Assembly: GCA_951213105.1 (NCBI GenBank) | Contig: OX578149.1 | Span: 5,226,318-5,290,317, forward strand | Source of the DNA: Amaurobius ferox | Lineage: Eukaryota; Arthropoda; Arachnida; Araneae; Amaurobiidae | Reading direction: 5' to 3' | Length of the DNA stretch: 64,000 nucleotides | Shown: positions 23,700 to 35,400 of the stretch, one piece after another | Position numbering within the stretch: position 1 is the stretch's first letter | Layout of the letters: each line of letters starts with the position of its first letter | Program-made: the position numbers and the translations under genes | The notes under the pieces: model-generated | The model's input: only the letters and a program-made list of their open reading frames with translations | What the model was told of the DNA's origin: nothing | Database searches by the model: none

Positions 23700-24269
23700 C
23701 TATAGGAAAGGAACAGCCTGTAAAAGTAAAAAATTACCTCTCATAAAACATTCCGGGAACTTTCGCAAACTCTCCGAAAGTCGCCAAATTGGCACCTTTC
23801 CATCCATATTATTGTCAAATGTGTAGCAAGTGCGGATCAGACAGATCAAGTAAAGATAAAGTTTTTTGCATTTCATTCTACAACATTCCCTAAGCTGCTG
23901 TACTCAAATATGATAGACTCGAGGTTCTGAAATTGTACTACAATAAACGGTATATTCCAATGACTACATAAATAAAAATGTTCCACAAATGCTAGTTTTC
24001 GCTTTAACTGTAAACGCTCGGTGCTCTTAAATTTTTACGAAAGTGGAAATTTTAGACTTAAAGTTGCATCCATCCATCTTCATCCGTCAAAGTTTTGGCT
24101 AAAAATTTCATCGTAATTGTTTCTGCTTCCGTTCTTTACAGCCGAAGTATTGTCAAGCTTTGCGAGAGAACTTTGTAGCCTACGATGATATGTTTAAATG
24201 TGGTACATAAAACCAGTGCATTTCAGGCGGATATTTTGAAGCAGATGTAGTTTTCTTAATTACAGCATC
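23700..24269. other. Unassigned stretch
   Basis: No gene or recognised repeat. Moderately AT-rich. Confidence 0.4.
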
Positions 24270-24565
24270 CATGGAACCGTTTCGCTTTAATTATGAATTC
24301 GAAGTAATTTGTTAATTTTAATTTCAAAATGTTTGAAAATGAGGTTCCATAGGGTTCAATGCCTTTCATTTTTTCAACCCGGGTTCAATCCGAAACGAAT
24401 TGGGTGATATTATTCATTGACATCCCCGTATGTCCCGCAGACCGTCTCAAAAACATAATTAACATGTAATTCTGATAAAGTCATTTTTACGGCAGTTATC
24501 GTGCGAACGGACAGATAGACAAAATGACCGAAGTCAAACACTTTTCAACTATGTTAGAAAGTGTT
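24270..24565 (+). mobile_element. Dispersed family X, partial copy
   Basis: Matches the right third of the 14.5-15.8 kb copy: CCATAGGGTTCAATG, TTTTTCAACCCGGGTTCAAT, AATTGGGTGATATTATTCATT, TTTTTACGGCAGTTATCGTG and the end CAACTATGTTAGAAAGTGTT. The left part is missing. Confidence 0.7.
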
Positions 24566-24579
24566 GACAAGCATTTAAT

Positions 24580-25060
24580 TTATACATTTGAGCATATGTA
24601 GTCTTTTATTTTAGATTTTGACGAATTTTGCGGTCCATTTCACCTAAAAAGGGAAGATTCTGTTTTTGTTTTTCAAATCTCACCAAAATTTGATCAGCAC
24701 TAAAGTAATCCACAAGTAATTCAACTACCTAATTTTGTGAAATTTGGTCAATTATTATTTTAACTAGAGTAGATACATACAATTTTTGAGGTCCATTTCG
24801 CAATTTTTTTTATCCCGAATCATACTAAAATCTAATCAGCAATAGGCTAACCCACAAGTGAAATTGGGTCCATTTGTTAGAATAGCTACATACATTACAC
24901 AGACAGACAGACACACGAAAACTAAAATTGTTTTTCGTGTTCTAGTGGTCCTAAAACTTGTAGATCTGTCGAAAACTCTAGTTGGGATTTTCGGCACAAT
25001 TCCTATATTTACCCTATGCATTGCCATGTACATAGCTGTGAATGAGAAATTACGTATGAA
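24580..25060 (+). repeat. Dispersed family Y, plus-oriented copy
   Basis: Matches the reverse complement of about 29300-29850. Shared features are GAGCATATGTAGTC...TTTTAGATTTTGACGA, CTAATCAGC/GTAACCCACAAGT, ACCCAATTTTGT-like blocks, a CAGACAGACA run and CCTATATTTACCCTATGCATTG. There is no shared coding frame. Confidence 0.65.
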
Positions 25061-26104
25061 ATGATCTTTTATTTACCATTATTGAAAGTCGCAAGTTTTT
25101 AGTGATTTTCTCAAAAACTCATTCGAAAGTTCGGAATCTTCCGAACTTGTTTAAAATCAACAGGATACAAGTATTTACTGATTTCGCAAAACAGTATCGA
25201 AACGCATTATTCGTTAGTGAAAAATCTCGTCCGCAATCCATTCGTTCCTGATATATCATACACACACACACCGCAAATACGTTTGATTCGAGTTAAGGGA
25301 TACTTAAAAAATTATGTTTCGTCAAAAGCACTCCATTCGAATTTTCAACACCATTGCGAAATTTTTCTCAGAAATTAGAGTTACCAAAATTAAAACTCAA
25401 AACTCCGATAGCAGACGTTTTGGAAAAACGCGAGCCAATTAAAATAATTTGCAAATTCGGAAAAGACGCGAAATCACTTAAGCGTCGCATCCATCGCGGT
25501 GAAAAACGCGCTAAGTCAGGAATTCCAAAATGGCCACAACTAAAATTTTTGAAACGCACTGAACATGGAAATAACCGAAAACTATAGAACAAACGCAATT
25601 TCTAACCAAAATGGCAAAATGGGGCATCCAAATAATCAACTTTATAAATTTACAAATCAAAATTAATATTAATTGAAGAAATGGAACATTTTTAATTAAG
25701 AATATTATAAAAAAAATAATTTAGATGATTAAAAAAATTCCAATTAACGAGTAAATGAAAAAACAAATATATATTATTTAAATATTACCAAATTGAGAAT
25801 ACTGGGCTTGGGAAAAAAAATAAAAGTAAATTGCAAATCCCCAAATAACATAAATTCTAAATCAACCCAACACATTACTATGTGTGTAGGGAAGGAAAAG
25901 TAATAAATCGCTATTTATTGTTCGTTTGTTCCGGAGTTTCCACTCATGTCTATTTTTATGAGTATTCGCCGGGGTAGGGGTTTCATAACGGGCGATAACC
26001 TTTTTGAGCGTGTTTCTTACCTGATGTATTCCGTCTGTATATATAAATGTTTGTGCACGTACCTTTAGAGGACCAGCTTTAAAAAGGCCTCTGTTTTCTT
26101 TCAG
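25061..26104. other. Unassigned; probable intron upstream of the Ig-domain exon
   Basis: Contains a lysine-rich 77-codon frame at 25354-25587 with no recognisable motif, which I do not call. The last 19 bases (CTCTGTTTTCTTTCAG at the end) form a good polypyrimidine tract and AG acceptor for the exon at 26105. Confidence 0.5.
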
Positions 26105-26240
26105 CTCAGCCGCACAGACCGTGGAAACCTCTACATGCCCTACACAGACGTGGAGTCGGAAGGATCGTATCGGTGTGAAGTCTCCACAGAGGCCCCCACT
26201 TTTCAAACAGTCAAGGGAGAGAGGGAGATGAGGATATACG
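26105..26240 (+). CDS. Single internal exon of a Beat-like immunoglobulin-domain protein
   Basis: The 136-base exon is bounded by a polypyrimidine/AG acceptor (TTTTCTTTCAG, ending 26104) and a consensus donor G|GTGAGT at 26241. It encodes 45 residues plus one base (phase 1, usual for Ig-domain ends). The peptide includes VESEGSYRCEVSTEAPTFQT, where YRC holds the second Ig-fold cysteine. The CEVSxEAPxFQTV signature is characteristic of the arthropod Beaten-path family, cell-surface or secreted partners of Sidestep receptors in axon guidance. Only this part of the first Ig domain is in view; flanking exons must lie outside or beyond recognition, so the gene has long introns here. Third-position G/C is much higher than in the surroundings. 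An alternative acceptor at 26109 would break the frame. Which Beat paralogue this is cannot be said. Confidence 0.82.
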
Positions 26241-26689
26241 GTGAGTGACCATTTTAGATTTCCAACCAGAGTCGTGAACACAGCCACTCCCTGATCTAAA
26301 GAGATCATTCAATAAGGGTCATCCCCTTCAATAAGTATTTAAAAAGAGAGCTCTGCACGTTTCAGTGTTCGTCCATGCCATCGTTGTAGTTTAAAGATTT
26401 CTACATAATATTTAATAAAAATCTCAGTTTATGACTTTTTATATTTCACACCCTGCGATTCTTTTGATACAGACATCCCTGAACCTTCACCTATATATCG
26501 CATGCCTTACTCATGCCATCCAACTAACAATCTGAGAAGTACAAATACGGATTTGATTGCCATCTATTTGACCACTCAGTAACTGGAGTTTTTGAAACCA
26601 AACGTAGTAGCTGTCCAAAACAGCACTTATCATTTCCTGGGCGTTTCAAAACGATTCAAAATTTCTTTTGGGTCGAGGTTATGTCGACA
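26241..26689. other. Intron after the Ig exon
   Basis: Begins with the GTGAGT donor. No other exon or repeat recognised. Confidence 0.5.
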
Positions 26690-26757
26690 TAAGTATACCT
26701 GAGCACCTTGAAGGTATTTATTTATAGGATAAATAACTTAGCCATGTATTTAACAAA
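26690..26757 (+). repeat. Short dispersed repeat, inverted partner at 27957-28030
   Basis: GAGCACCTTGAAGGTATTTATTTATAGG...AATAACTTAGCC matches the reverse complement of 27957-28030 with few mismatches. Between the two copies lie the 25-bp hairpin and the LTR-like block. It may be the ends of one inverted-repeat element of about 1.34 kb, or two separate copies. Confidence 0.6.
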
Positions 26758-26767
26758 CTGTAACAAA

Positions 26768-26827
26768 TGTAGAAAACGCTAACTGAGCCATGTGACGACA
26801 CGCATGGCTCAGTTAGCGTTTTCTACA
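26768..26827. repeat. Perfect hairpin, 25-bp stem and 10-nt loop
   Basis: TGTAGAAAACGCTAACTGAG continues to CCATG at 26792 and is followed, after TGACGACACG, by its exact reverse complement (26803-26827). No T-run follows directly, and no known terminator or RNA class is recognised. The lack of mismatches in such AT-rich, decayed surroundings implies recent origin or selection. Confidence 0.9.
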
Positions 26828-27399
26828 GTTTTCTTGTTGAAAAGGGACCAATTCTTAGCCTCAGCTGGTAGAGTGGGTTGGTTGATTAGGGTTGTTTCGG
26901 CACAAGATCCAACTCAGCTGGTTTAACCTATTAAAAGCGATATTATTATAAGCATCGGCTATCCCTTGTTGACCAGGATAGGATAAGCGCAAAATCAGTT
27001 CTTGGATACTGTTCTCTGAAATGAGTGGGTCCTATTCCTTTCAATTTACTCGTGCATTTCTGTCAACATCTCACCGGAAAATCTTCATTGAAAGATCATG
27101 TTATTTGCGAAATTGGGTCTAAACAACGAATTAATCTTAAGCAAAGGTAAATGTGAAAAATAAATGCGAAACAGCAAAACAATGTTTTCAATAATGGCTT
27201 TTATTTATAACTTCGAAATCCAGTACACGAATTTAAAAATGCTTTATATTAATGTTGCGAACTCGCAATATTCCCTTTAGCACCTCCTCTTTCGTCCATC
27301 TCGAAGGTCAGGCGAAGAAAACACAGTCCATGAAGTCAGCATAACGTGATCCCAGGGTTTCCAGGATTTTCCAGTTAGAAGAGGGGTTGCCATATTTGG

Positions 27400-27790
27400 C
27401 GATATTTGCCGACTTCCGGAATGTTCCAGAAATTTGACGAAATAACGAATAGTCTAGAAGATATGGATAAATTTCCAGAAGTTTCTATAGAAACACTATA
27501 AAAAGAACTCATCACTCCGTTGGAGTGGAGTTGAGTTAACTTGACACGACCTACATTAGACTGTGATTTTTGTCCATGTTTTGAGAATAGTAGATGTTGT
27601 TTTGTGAAATTGCTTTCCTCAACATTCTGTGAATAATATCAGTTATTTTGTAAAATGAGCGGAGCATTTAAGTGCTGTTTGATTGCATATTGTTCCTGTT
27701 TACTTTGTGCTTGTGAATAAACGTAAGTATTCCAGAAATTGGACTTGTTCTTGTTTCCTGAGTGTACACTCGCGATTCCAGAGGATACGT
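27400..27790 (+). mobile_element. Possible solo LTR or retroelement promoter block
   Basis: A TATA-like CTATAAAAAG at about 27497 is followed some 220 bases later by an AATAAA at 27716 and a T/G-rich stretch. ATTCCAGAA-type motifs recur. This spacing is LTR-like, but no second copy, primer-binding site or terminal TG...CA pair with duplication was confirmed. Confidence 0.25.
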
Positions 27791-27956
27791 TCGTAATATT
27801 AAATTATATTCATAATATATTTTACCTAATTCACCGAATTCTACATTTAAAACACAATAATCACATCACCTTTTGTTTTAAAATATAACCGCCCTCTAGC
27901 ATTAAATAAAACGTTTGAAGCATATAGAAATCTCAAATAGTATATCTACAAATGAG

Positions 27957-28030
27957 GTTAAAACGATCCTTCGCAATACACAGCTAAGTTATTTAACCTA
28001 TAAATAAATACCTTCACGGTGCTCAAATGT
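27957..28030 (-). repeat. Short dispersed repeat, inverted partner of 26690-26757
   Basis: Reverse complement of 26690-26757 (shared TATAAATAAATACCTTCA and GGTGCTC). It marks the right edge of the roughly 1.34-kb interval. Confidence 0.6.
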
Positions 28031-29299
28031 ACTTCATATATCAAATATGACATTTTTAATAAGAAGTAATTTCACGGAGAATTATCTTTTTGGTAAAATA
28101 ATTTTACGTAATCATCAAACTTAACGATTTCAAACCATTATTGCTCAATTCAGCCGTGTTTCAAAATAGGTTGCCATCGGCGCGACTATGTTTAAACTGA
28201 ATTTTGCCGCGTATCTTAAAATGCTATTAGGATGGATCCAATTATGTCCACTTGTTTTAAATTTAATATTTCGAAACATTCCAGAAACTTGTTTCAACGA
28301 AAATTTCTTCAAACAAGGTTCCATGATTTTGCGATACACTTTTTAAACAGATAGTAACAGCAATATGTATTGTTTTCTGTTAGTTTAACAGAATCCCCGG
28401 CGTTTCCATTCTATGGATCTAGGGGTGCACAAAAAATAACATGTTTTATCAGAACGTACCCCACATATTGTCCCAATAGTAATGGTGGGGCAGAGTGGGA
28501 CGTGAAGTGAATTCCCTTTGATTTAAATCTAATTGTTGCTTAACTGCGTCGATTGAATCATTGGAAAACAAGAAATTCAAAAGTGTGTTTCTTGTGCAGT
28601 TAACCAGGAGTGGATTTACCGGTTAGTGGATTAAGGGCCTCCTCTTCAGATAGGGTCCCTCCATTTCTAAATAGTTTATTCATTTTGAAATGATTACATA
28701 TGTTTACTCAATTTTGGGTATACTTCTCTGTCTACATTTACGGAAATAATAAAATGAAAAAATAGTGAAACAATTAAAATACCATTTCAACTTACCGTGT
28801 GGAATTAAGGTTTCTGGAAGCCCTGGGAATAGAAGGTACAGCTGACCTCAGCCTGAATGAGATCACTTTTCAACGTCAAACATGGACACAGTGCTCAAAC
28901 CCATGTATCCTCTCTCCTGTGATAAAAGTAAAAATATAGAGATCATAAATATTACCCAAGACATATAAATGAACATCAATATAATTACTTCTTTTTTTAA
29001 TGCAACTTTTTATCGATTGTTTTTTGTAAATTAAAATAATAACTCGAAATACTATCGTAATCGCATAGCGTATCTGCCATGATAAGCAGTGTGACATGCA
29101 CTACATCAATGGGGCATCACCATGACTCAGTAATATTTATATATCGGGAGAATATAAAACATAATGTCACAAGGAGCTCTTTAATAGTTCGCCAACTATG
29201 CAAATCTGTTAAAATGGTTTAGAATGCATCTCCCGGAGTTTCTACTGGGAATGGAATTTCATGGAGCAGGAAAATAAGTTCCACGACAACCGTAAATGG
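28031..29299. other. Unassigned stretch
   Basis: No exon, RNA or repeat that I can support. Frames are short and in AT-biased sequence. Confidence 0.4.
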
Positions 29300-29850
29300 A
29301 CGACATTTTATTTTCCTTGCAATACATGGTAATGTATAGGGAAGGTATTGGAATCGCGACGAAAGTCACAACTGGAGTTTTAGACGGATCTACACGTTGT
29401 GGGGCATTTAAAACACGAAGAAACTATTTTAGCGTGATGTCTGTGTGTGTGTCCGTCTACGCAATGTATGTATCCACTCTAACTCGAAAACGATTTGAAA
29501 AACTTTCATAAAATTTTATAGATAAGTTACTTGCGTGTGACCCTGATGCTGATTAGATTTGGGTATAATTCAGTATAAAAGAACCTGCCTTTTATTTCTG
29601 GTAATGGTCCGCAAAAATCACATGTCTGCACTCTAACTAAAAACTAATGGACCCAATTTTACAAAATTGGGTAGATAAGTCACTTGTGGGTTACCCTGGT
29701 GCTGATTAGATTTTGATATGATTGGGAGAAAAAAAATCTACTTTTTTTTACGAAATGACCAAAATAATAAAATCGTCAAAATCTAGAATAAAAGTATACG
29801 TAGTACGTATACTCAAATGCATCCATTAAATGATTATTTTGTACGTTATT
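29300..29850 (-). repeat. Dispersed family Y, minus-oriented copy
   Basis: Reverse complement of 24580-25060. It includes GGTAATGTATAGGGAAGGTATTGG, GTGTGTGTGTCCGTCTACGCA, ACCCAATTTTACAAAATTGG, TTACCCTGGTGCTGATTAGATTTTG and TCTAGAATAAAAGTATACG. The 71-codon frame at 29296-29511 is part of the repeat, not a gene. Confidence 0.65.
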
Positions 29851-30547
29851 TTTGACGATGAAAATAATAAGATCAACCTCATTACTCTAGGACTAACCGT
29901 TGTTGAGATATTTTTGCTACGCCGGCTTTGAAAATACACCCAATGAGAAAGAAAATTGAATTAAAAGTTCCAATTCAGTGTCATTTCAAATCATGATGAG
30001 TTTTATTTTGTGCCATTAAACTCAATTTAAGGAATTATTAAAGAAATAATGAGAAAATGAATTTCAGGCTGTGGGGAAAGTCATATGTTGCCCACATCAG
30101 ACTTTTTACTTTCTCGTATTATAGAACACAGTGTGAAAGTATTGGTTTTCCGAAAATTTTCGACTTCGATATTTTGATGCCAATATACATATATTAGGTC
30201 CTCCTGAACATATTTTTAGTCATTTTAAAGCGACGTCCGGGTGTCTGTGGTCGATTTCTTGTATACACGATAGCTACCTATTGCTTGTATACACGATAGC
30301 TTTGTTAACAAAAAATCTAGAACTGGATGGCATTTTTTGAAAATCGAGCGAAAACTTTCTAATTTTATATTTTATTCATAGCAGCACGGAACCGAATTTG
30401 GCACAATGATACCTAAAAGGGTTGAATTATGGGTTAATGATCACGAAATTTAATAGTAGTATAAAATAGCAGCGACATACAATTTTTGTGTTCGTGAAGT
30501 CATGAACCCCACAATTTGTTGAACTTGGTATCAGAAAGATTTTTCTG
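29851..30547. other. Unassigned stretch
   Basis: A short tandem duplication TATACACGATAGCT(ACCTATTGCT) is visible near 30262-30302. Otherwise nothing recognised. Confidence 0.4.
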
Positions 30548-31083
30548 TGTAAACATAGTGATTTTTAAAGTTCTTTTAAATTTATATTGAGTGTTGAATC
30601 CGTCCTAAAACAGCTTTTTTTTACGTATTTTCTGTGGATCTATATTCTTGTCAACACAATGACACTATTTTTGAGTTTAAATGATCATCCAACTTTGATT
30701 ATTTCTACAACGAAGCCTCATTTTAATGCATGCAGAATGTAAAAAAGTGATTGCAAGATGAGTTGTACAAGAATAGCCGATTTTTTTTTCACGCAAAATT
30801 ATTAAGCTCTGATGTCAGGAATAAAAGTGATATGAATGAAATATTCACTGCTTTTACGTAGAGAGGCAGACGATTTATATTTCGATGACGTCATTTGAAT
30901 AAAGTTCATTTTTTTTCGATGAAGTTTTAAGCTTTCAAATATAATGAATTATTGCAGTACTGTGATAATTTAAAATATATCACCGCTGAATGTACCGCAT
31001 TTTAGATATGTTTAAATAAAATCGCATTTCAGCTGGAAAGTGTTTCATAATCAATGCTTTATGCATGATTAATCTTTCTTGTC
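30548..31083 (-). mobile_element. Dispersed family X, half-length copy
   Basis: Corresponds to the 9820-10342 part of the first copy. It includes AAATTTATATTGAGTGTTGAATCCGTCC, ACAATGACACTATTTTTGAG, TCGATGACGTCATTTGAATAAAGTTCA and the terminal TAATCAATGCTTTATGCATGATTAATC, ending TCTTGTC. The AACACTTT...CCCGGGTT half is absent. Confidence 0.72.
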
Positions 31084-32423
31084 CCAGTTTATTTGTACTT
31101 CTGCTTACTCATTGTTGCTTTGGTATTATCTTTCGTCGCTCTTTTTCTTCTGCACAAGTTTATGTCATGATGTTGGTCACATGGACTAGTATGGACCACT
31201 TGGCTGTGCTAATCCATGAACCGAGGAAACTATTTACTGTTACATTTCTTGTCAGTGATATGCATATTTCGAATGTTTTTGTTAACTAAATATAGAAATT
31301 TTAACAGTATTCACTCATTAAGAAATCAATTTAAAATATATATCTATTCCGCTGATGCTGATCAGTGCCACCAGTATTGGTGTTTTTTCTACTCTTCATC
31401 ACGAAAACTCCAATAACTTAACCGGCAGCAAAAAACTAGACCATACTCCAGATGAATGATGTCCAGTTTTGAGATAACCTCCTATTGGTGAGTGTTATGA
31501 CAGTAAACCCGACTCTCTAAGCTTCATGTAGTGAAAGCTCAGTCAGTTTCAGGCCCTCTGCGTCCACTTCATCCGTCACTAGAAAGATTACCAAAATTCC
31601 GGCCTATACCAAGTGTGCTTCCTGATGTGACAGTTATCCGCTACTAGGTGATGAAGAGAAACCGAAACCAATCTACTGATTCCAGTCGCTGTTATGGGAG
31701 CCTATAATTCCTAGAATTTCAACTTTTTTTAAAATAAGAATGCAAACACATTTTGTGACCAGGAGACATTTAGGCAGTGTTAATGTTATGAAGATTTGCA
31801 ATATATACCAAGCAAGACAAAGAGCAGACGCGTCGGTATCAGTTTACGGCTGTTATGGTCCGGGAGGTCACGAACGCAATAAATAAAGTGCACATAAATT
31901 ACAGGTGTGGTTGTATCAAAAATCTCCTTCAGCCCAAGACTAATACCATGCAGATTGGTTAGCAAGTTAGCCAATGAAGAAGTGTTGCTGCATCGCCCTG
32001 AGGACAACCCATGAGATTCGGAGGGTGTATCTGGACCTCAGGCGAAATGATGTGGCAACAAGCAGAGTAAGTTCAACATGTCAATATGCAGGCATGGTGT
32101 GAGAGTCAACGATGAGTGACCGTCCGAGAGCGTTGTGACTAAAATAGCAGTCAATATTCAGAGACATGGTGTAAATATCATTTAAGAATGACCAACTAAA
32201 AAGGTTGTGCTTCAGGAATGAGGGCAAGCAAAGACTGCCAAGTGGCGGTGACGTTCGACATTTAGAGTGTGTTTGAGCTCCATGACAAAAGGCAATGAAG
32301 GTCCAATATGCAGTTGAATGTCCAAGACGACAACAGAGGTATGTGCCAATCTACATTAAATTTAGGTCTATATGATTTTAGGCGAGTAGATTCCTTGTCT
32401 TACACACCTAGTTTCTTCCCTTA

Positions 32424-32456
<33 letters not shown>

Positions 32457-35074
32457 TAATGTAAGTTAATCATAATTGTATATGTGTAATAAATCATGTT
32501 TATTTTAAAATTTAAAATTGTGGAAGTCAATTGTGTAGTATGTTAATTGATAATTATATTTAAGGAACTCGCACAAAGAATAAATGGTGGCTTAATGCGG
32601 CAACGATACAATGTACGGCTATACGATTGACGATCTAATTTAAGAAGGATAATTTAAATCAACCCAAGGATTTAACTATTATTTATAAAGGAGAAAACTC
32701 CAATGTTCACTCATTTTTCACCACACACATATTTGCATTGTTTATTTTCATTATAACTGCATTGAAAACGTGTTGCTCCTAAAACATATTTTTAATTCTT
32801 CCAGCGAAACAAAATTTTTAAACACGCACAAGAAAAACAAACTTCGCAATTTTGCTCCATACGGGAAATACAGTCCGTACATAACCTTAACGGAGTTATT
32901 AAAACAGAAGATCCAAATACAGAAATAATAATTGAATGCTCGATATGTAATTAATTAGATTTTGTTTTAGAGTTGAAGCTTTTTTTTTACCTTTCATCAA
33001 TAGATTTGTTAATTGTAGGAGTCCCTTTTACGCAGTCGCTCCAACCGGAACAGCAAACATATCGGCCTTAATGAGATAACGCTTCCGGGCAGTTTTAATT
33101 TGGGGAAAAAAAGGAATATTTTGAAGGCTCATTTGGACCCATACATACTGTGCTCACAACTTGCTTTACATAATTAAACATACATTTTGGGAATGTTTAG
33201 TATATATGTGATAGACTTTAGAAAATATTATTAAAAATTCGCACTACCCATTACTTACACGTGACTTTCTTTATATAAAAAAATGAATTCGAAAACTTTT
33301 TTTTCACATTGAAAATAGGATGTACGGCATGGTGTATTTAACGTTGAATTGTACATGGGCGCTTTTCCGGAAGACAACATGAAAAACTATTTCAAAGCAC
33401 CTAATTAACTTCATATAACTCAAAATTGACAATGGATAATGATAGCAAGAGCGCAATAAGCAATAGGGTCCCTTAACATTTTATTAATTAGTTCTTCAAT
33501 TCGTGTCAATAACTTGGCGTTATTTTTACAATTTTCACGATATTTTCGTCAATCTCGGGCGAAGTAATGCCATGTTGTCGATATATCACTAAATACGTCG
33601 CCAAATTCGCCAAATGGATCGCCAAGCGTTACAAACAAACAGAAAGAAGAGCATTTCTTCATATAAATAGCTTTTGGTATATAAATGACAACTTATAAAT
33701 GACTGTTGGCGAAAAATACAAAACCATTACACACAGTATCTTCTCTCGCGAATGGAATGGACTAGATCCACGAGAATGATACTAACACATTTATTACATA
33801 ATATTATATATAAAAAGTGAACCCATTTCACAGTAGTTAATATATTTTTTTTAGTTTTATGTAATTTTTTTTTCTTTTCTTTTTTTCCCCCCTTGATGAA
33901 TTTATCTAAAAAAGTGCAATATTCCGGATCGATACATGCTAACGTTCTAAAATTTTTGTCAATCTTTTCCAATGAAAAATTACACAGAAAATGTTTATTT
34001 ACTTAACATTATTGAAGATTCTGATTTTTTGATGATTCTTCAATATGTCATTCGAAAATCGGGGAAGGAATCTAACGAACATTCGATTGCGTTTAAAATC
34101 AATAGGCTTTCAGTATTCACGGATTTTAAGTGTATACCAAATTTTGTTCGAAATGCTCCATTCGTTCGAGAGATATCGGAAAATATCGTGCGTTAAACAT
34201 TATATAGAGGGTTCCTAGTAATGTTCTTTCTATTAAAAAAAATGTTCGATTCATTGAAGACCTTCCTAGGGTCTTATTCTGATAAATATCAACAGACTTC
34301 TTATGTGTACGGATTGGAAATATTCTCTTTCGAGTAGCTCCATTTGTTTGAAAGATGTCTAACCCGTAGTCTCGCGGACACACGCATCATTGAAAGAGGG
34401 TCGATTCGCGTTCGGCGGTGATTGAAATTTTTTTAACTTACCCATGAATCGAATTTTATCAGCTAGTTGAAATACTTTCCTTTTAGTGAAGGAAAATTAA
34501 GAAAGAACCTCATCTATTATGTCGGCATGAGACTGAATCGGATCGACATTAAAAGTTCGATCGATATATCATTATCGGAACGGAGTTTAATGGGCGAAGT
34601 TATACACCCCCCTCCCCTAAAGATCGTATAAAGACGTGAGATATCCACCTGTGTTAAATATCCAACGCGAAAAATGGACATTATCCGTTTCAACAACTAT
34701 TCCGGAGACTGCCTTCGGTGGATCGGAAAAGAATGTATCATGTATACGATAAATATTTCGATACTCTCATATCGAATATCGAGTCAAGAAAGCTTTCGAA
34801 TCGAATTTCTTCGAAAACAAATAATTTGTAATGCGACGCCTTTTCATAAACTTTTCATTTATTAAGTGTTTTCTTCAGATAAAGCGACATCGCATCATTT
34901 CCCCCTCAATAGTAAAATAATTCTAATGTGTCCAGCACTTGATTTTCCTTGCACATGAGAAAATGTCGATGTCGACAGAAAGATCCCTTGTTACTGTGGC
35001 CGATGAATAAAAGTTTTAAAAATCTGATGTGGGCGACACGCGACTTCCCCTACTTAATGCCTTTATTACTTTCG
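31084..35074. other. Long unassigned AT-rich stretch
   Basis: No exon or known repeat family recognised in about 4 kb. It contains a (TA)n run at 32431-32453, T-rich runs near 33840-33895, and several frames of 60-85 codons without motifs. Paralogous phrases such as TTCGAGAGATATCGG near 34170 and 34350 hint at decayed dispersed repeats. Confidence 0.4.
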
Positions 35075-35400
35075 CGTCGAAATTATGGTGTACAAAATAA
35101 AATTTTGATAATCTGTCAGTCCAAACAATGGTGTGTAAAATAATGGTGGGCAAAATAAAATTCGCGTCAAAATAATGATGTACAAAATGAGTTTTTGAAA
35201 ATAATAGTGCATAAAATAATGGAAATTAATTTATGGACTATTATATTTAACATCATTCTGTACACCATTATACAGCCGTTGAAATAATGGTGTACAAAAT
35301 AAATTCGTGTCGAAATATTGGTGTACAAAATAAATTCGTGTCGAAATAATGGTGTACAAAATAAATTCATGTCGAAATAATGGTGTACAAAATAAGTTTT
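35075..35400. repeat. Minisatellite, 31-bp unit
   Basis: The unit GAAATAATGGTGTACAAAAT + AAATTCGTGTC starts at 35281, 35312, 35343 and 35374 (period exactly 31). More diverged units lie upstream from about 35075. The minus-strand frame here (repeated YFVHHYF) is a by-product of 31-bp repetition and is not called a gene. Confidence 0.88.

Noticed and set aside
25354..25587. Lys/Arg-rich 77-codon frame
   Set aside because: No recognised motif, overlapped by an equally long antisense frame, and no splice or promoter context.
25862..26308. 148-codon minus-strand open frame
   Set aside because: It lies antisense to the well-supported Ig-domain exon with consensus splice sites; it has no motif.
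35075..35400. CRISPR-like regular repeats
   Set aside because: Units are contiguous with no unique spacers, and the DNA is animal; it is a minisatellite.
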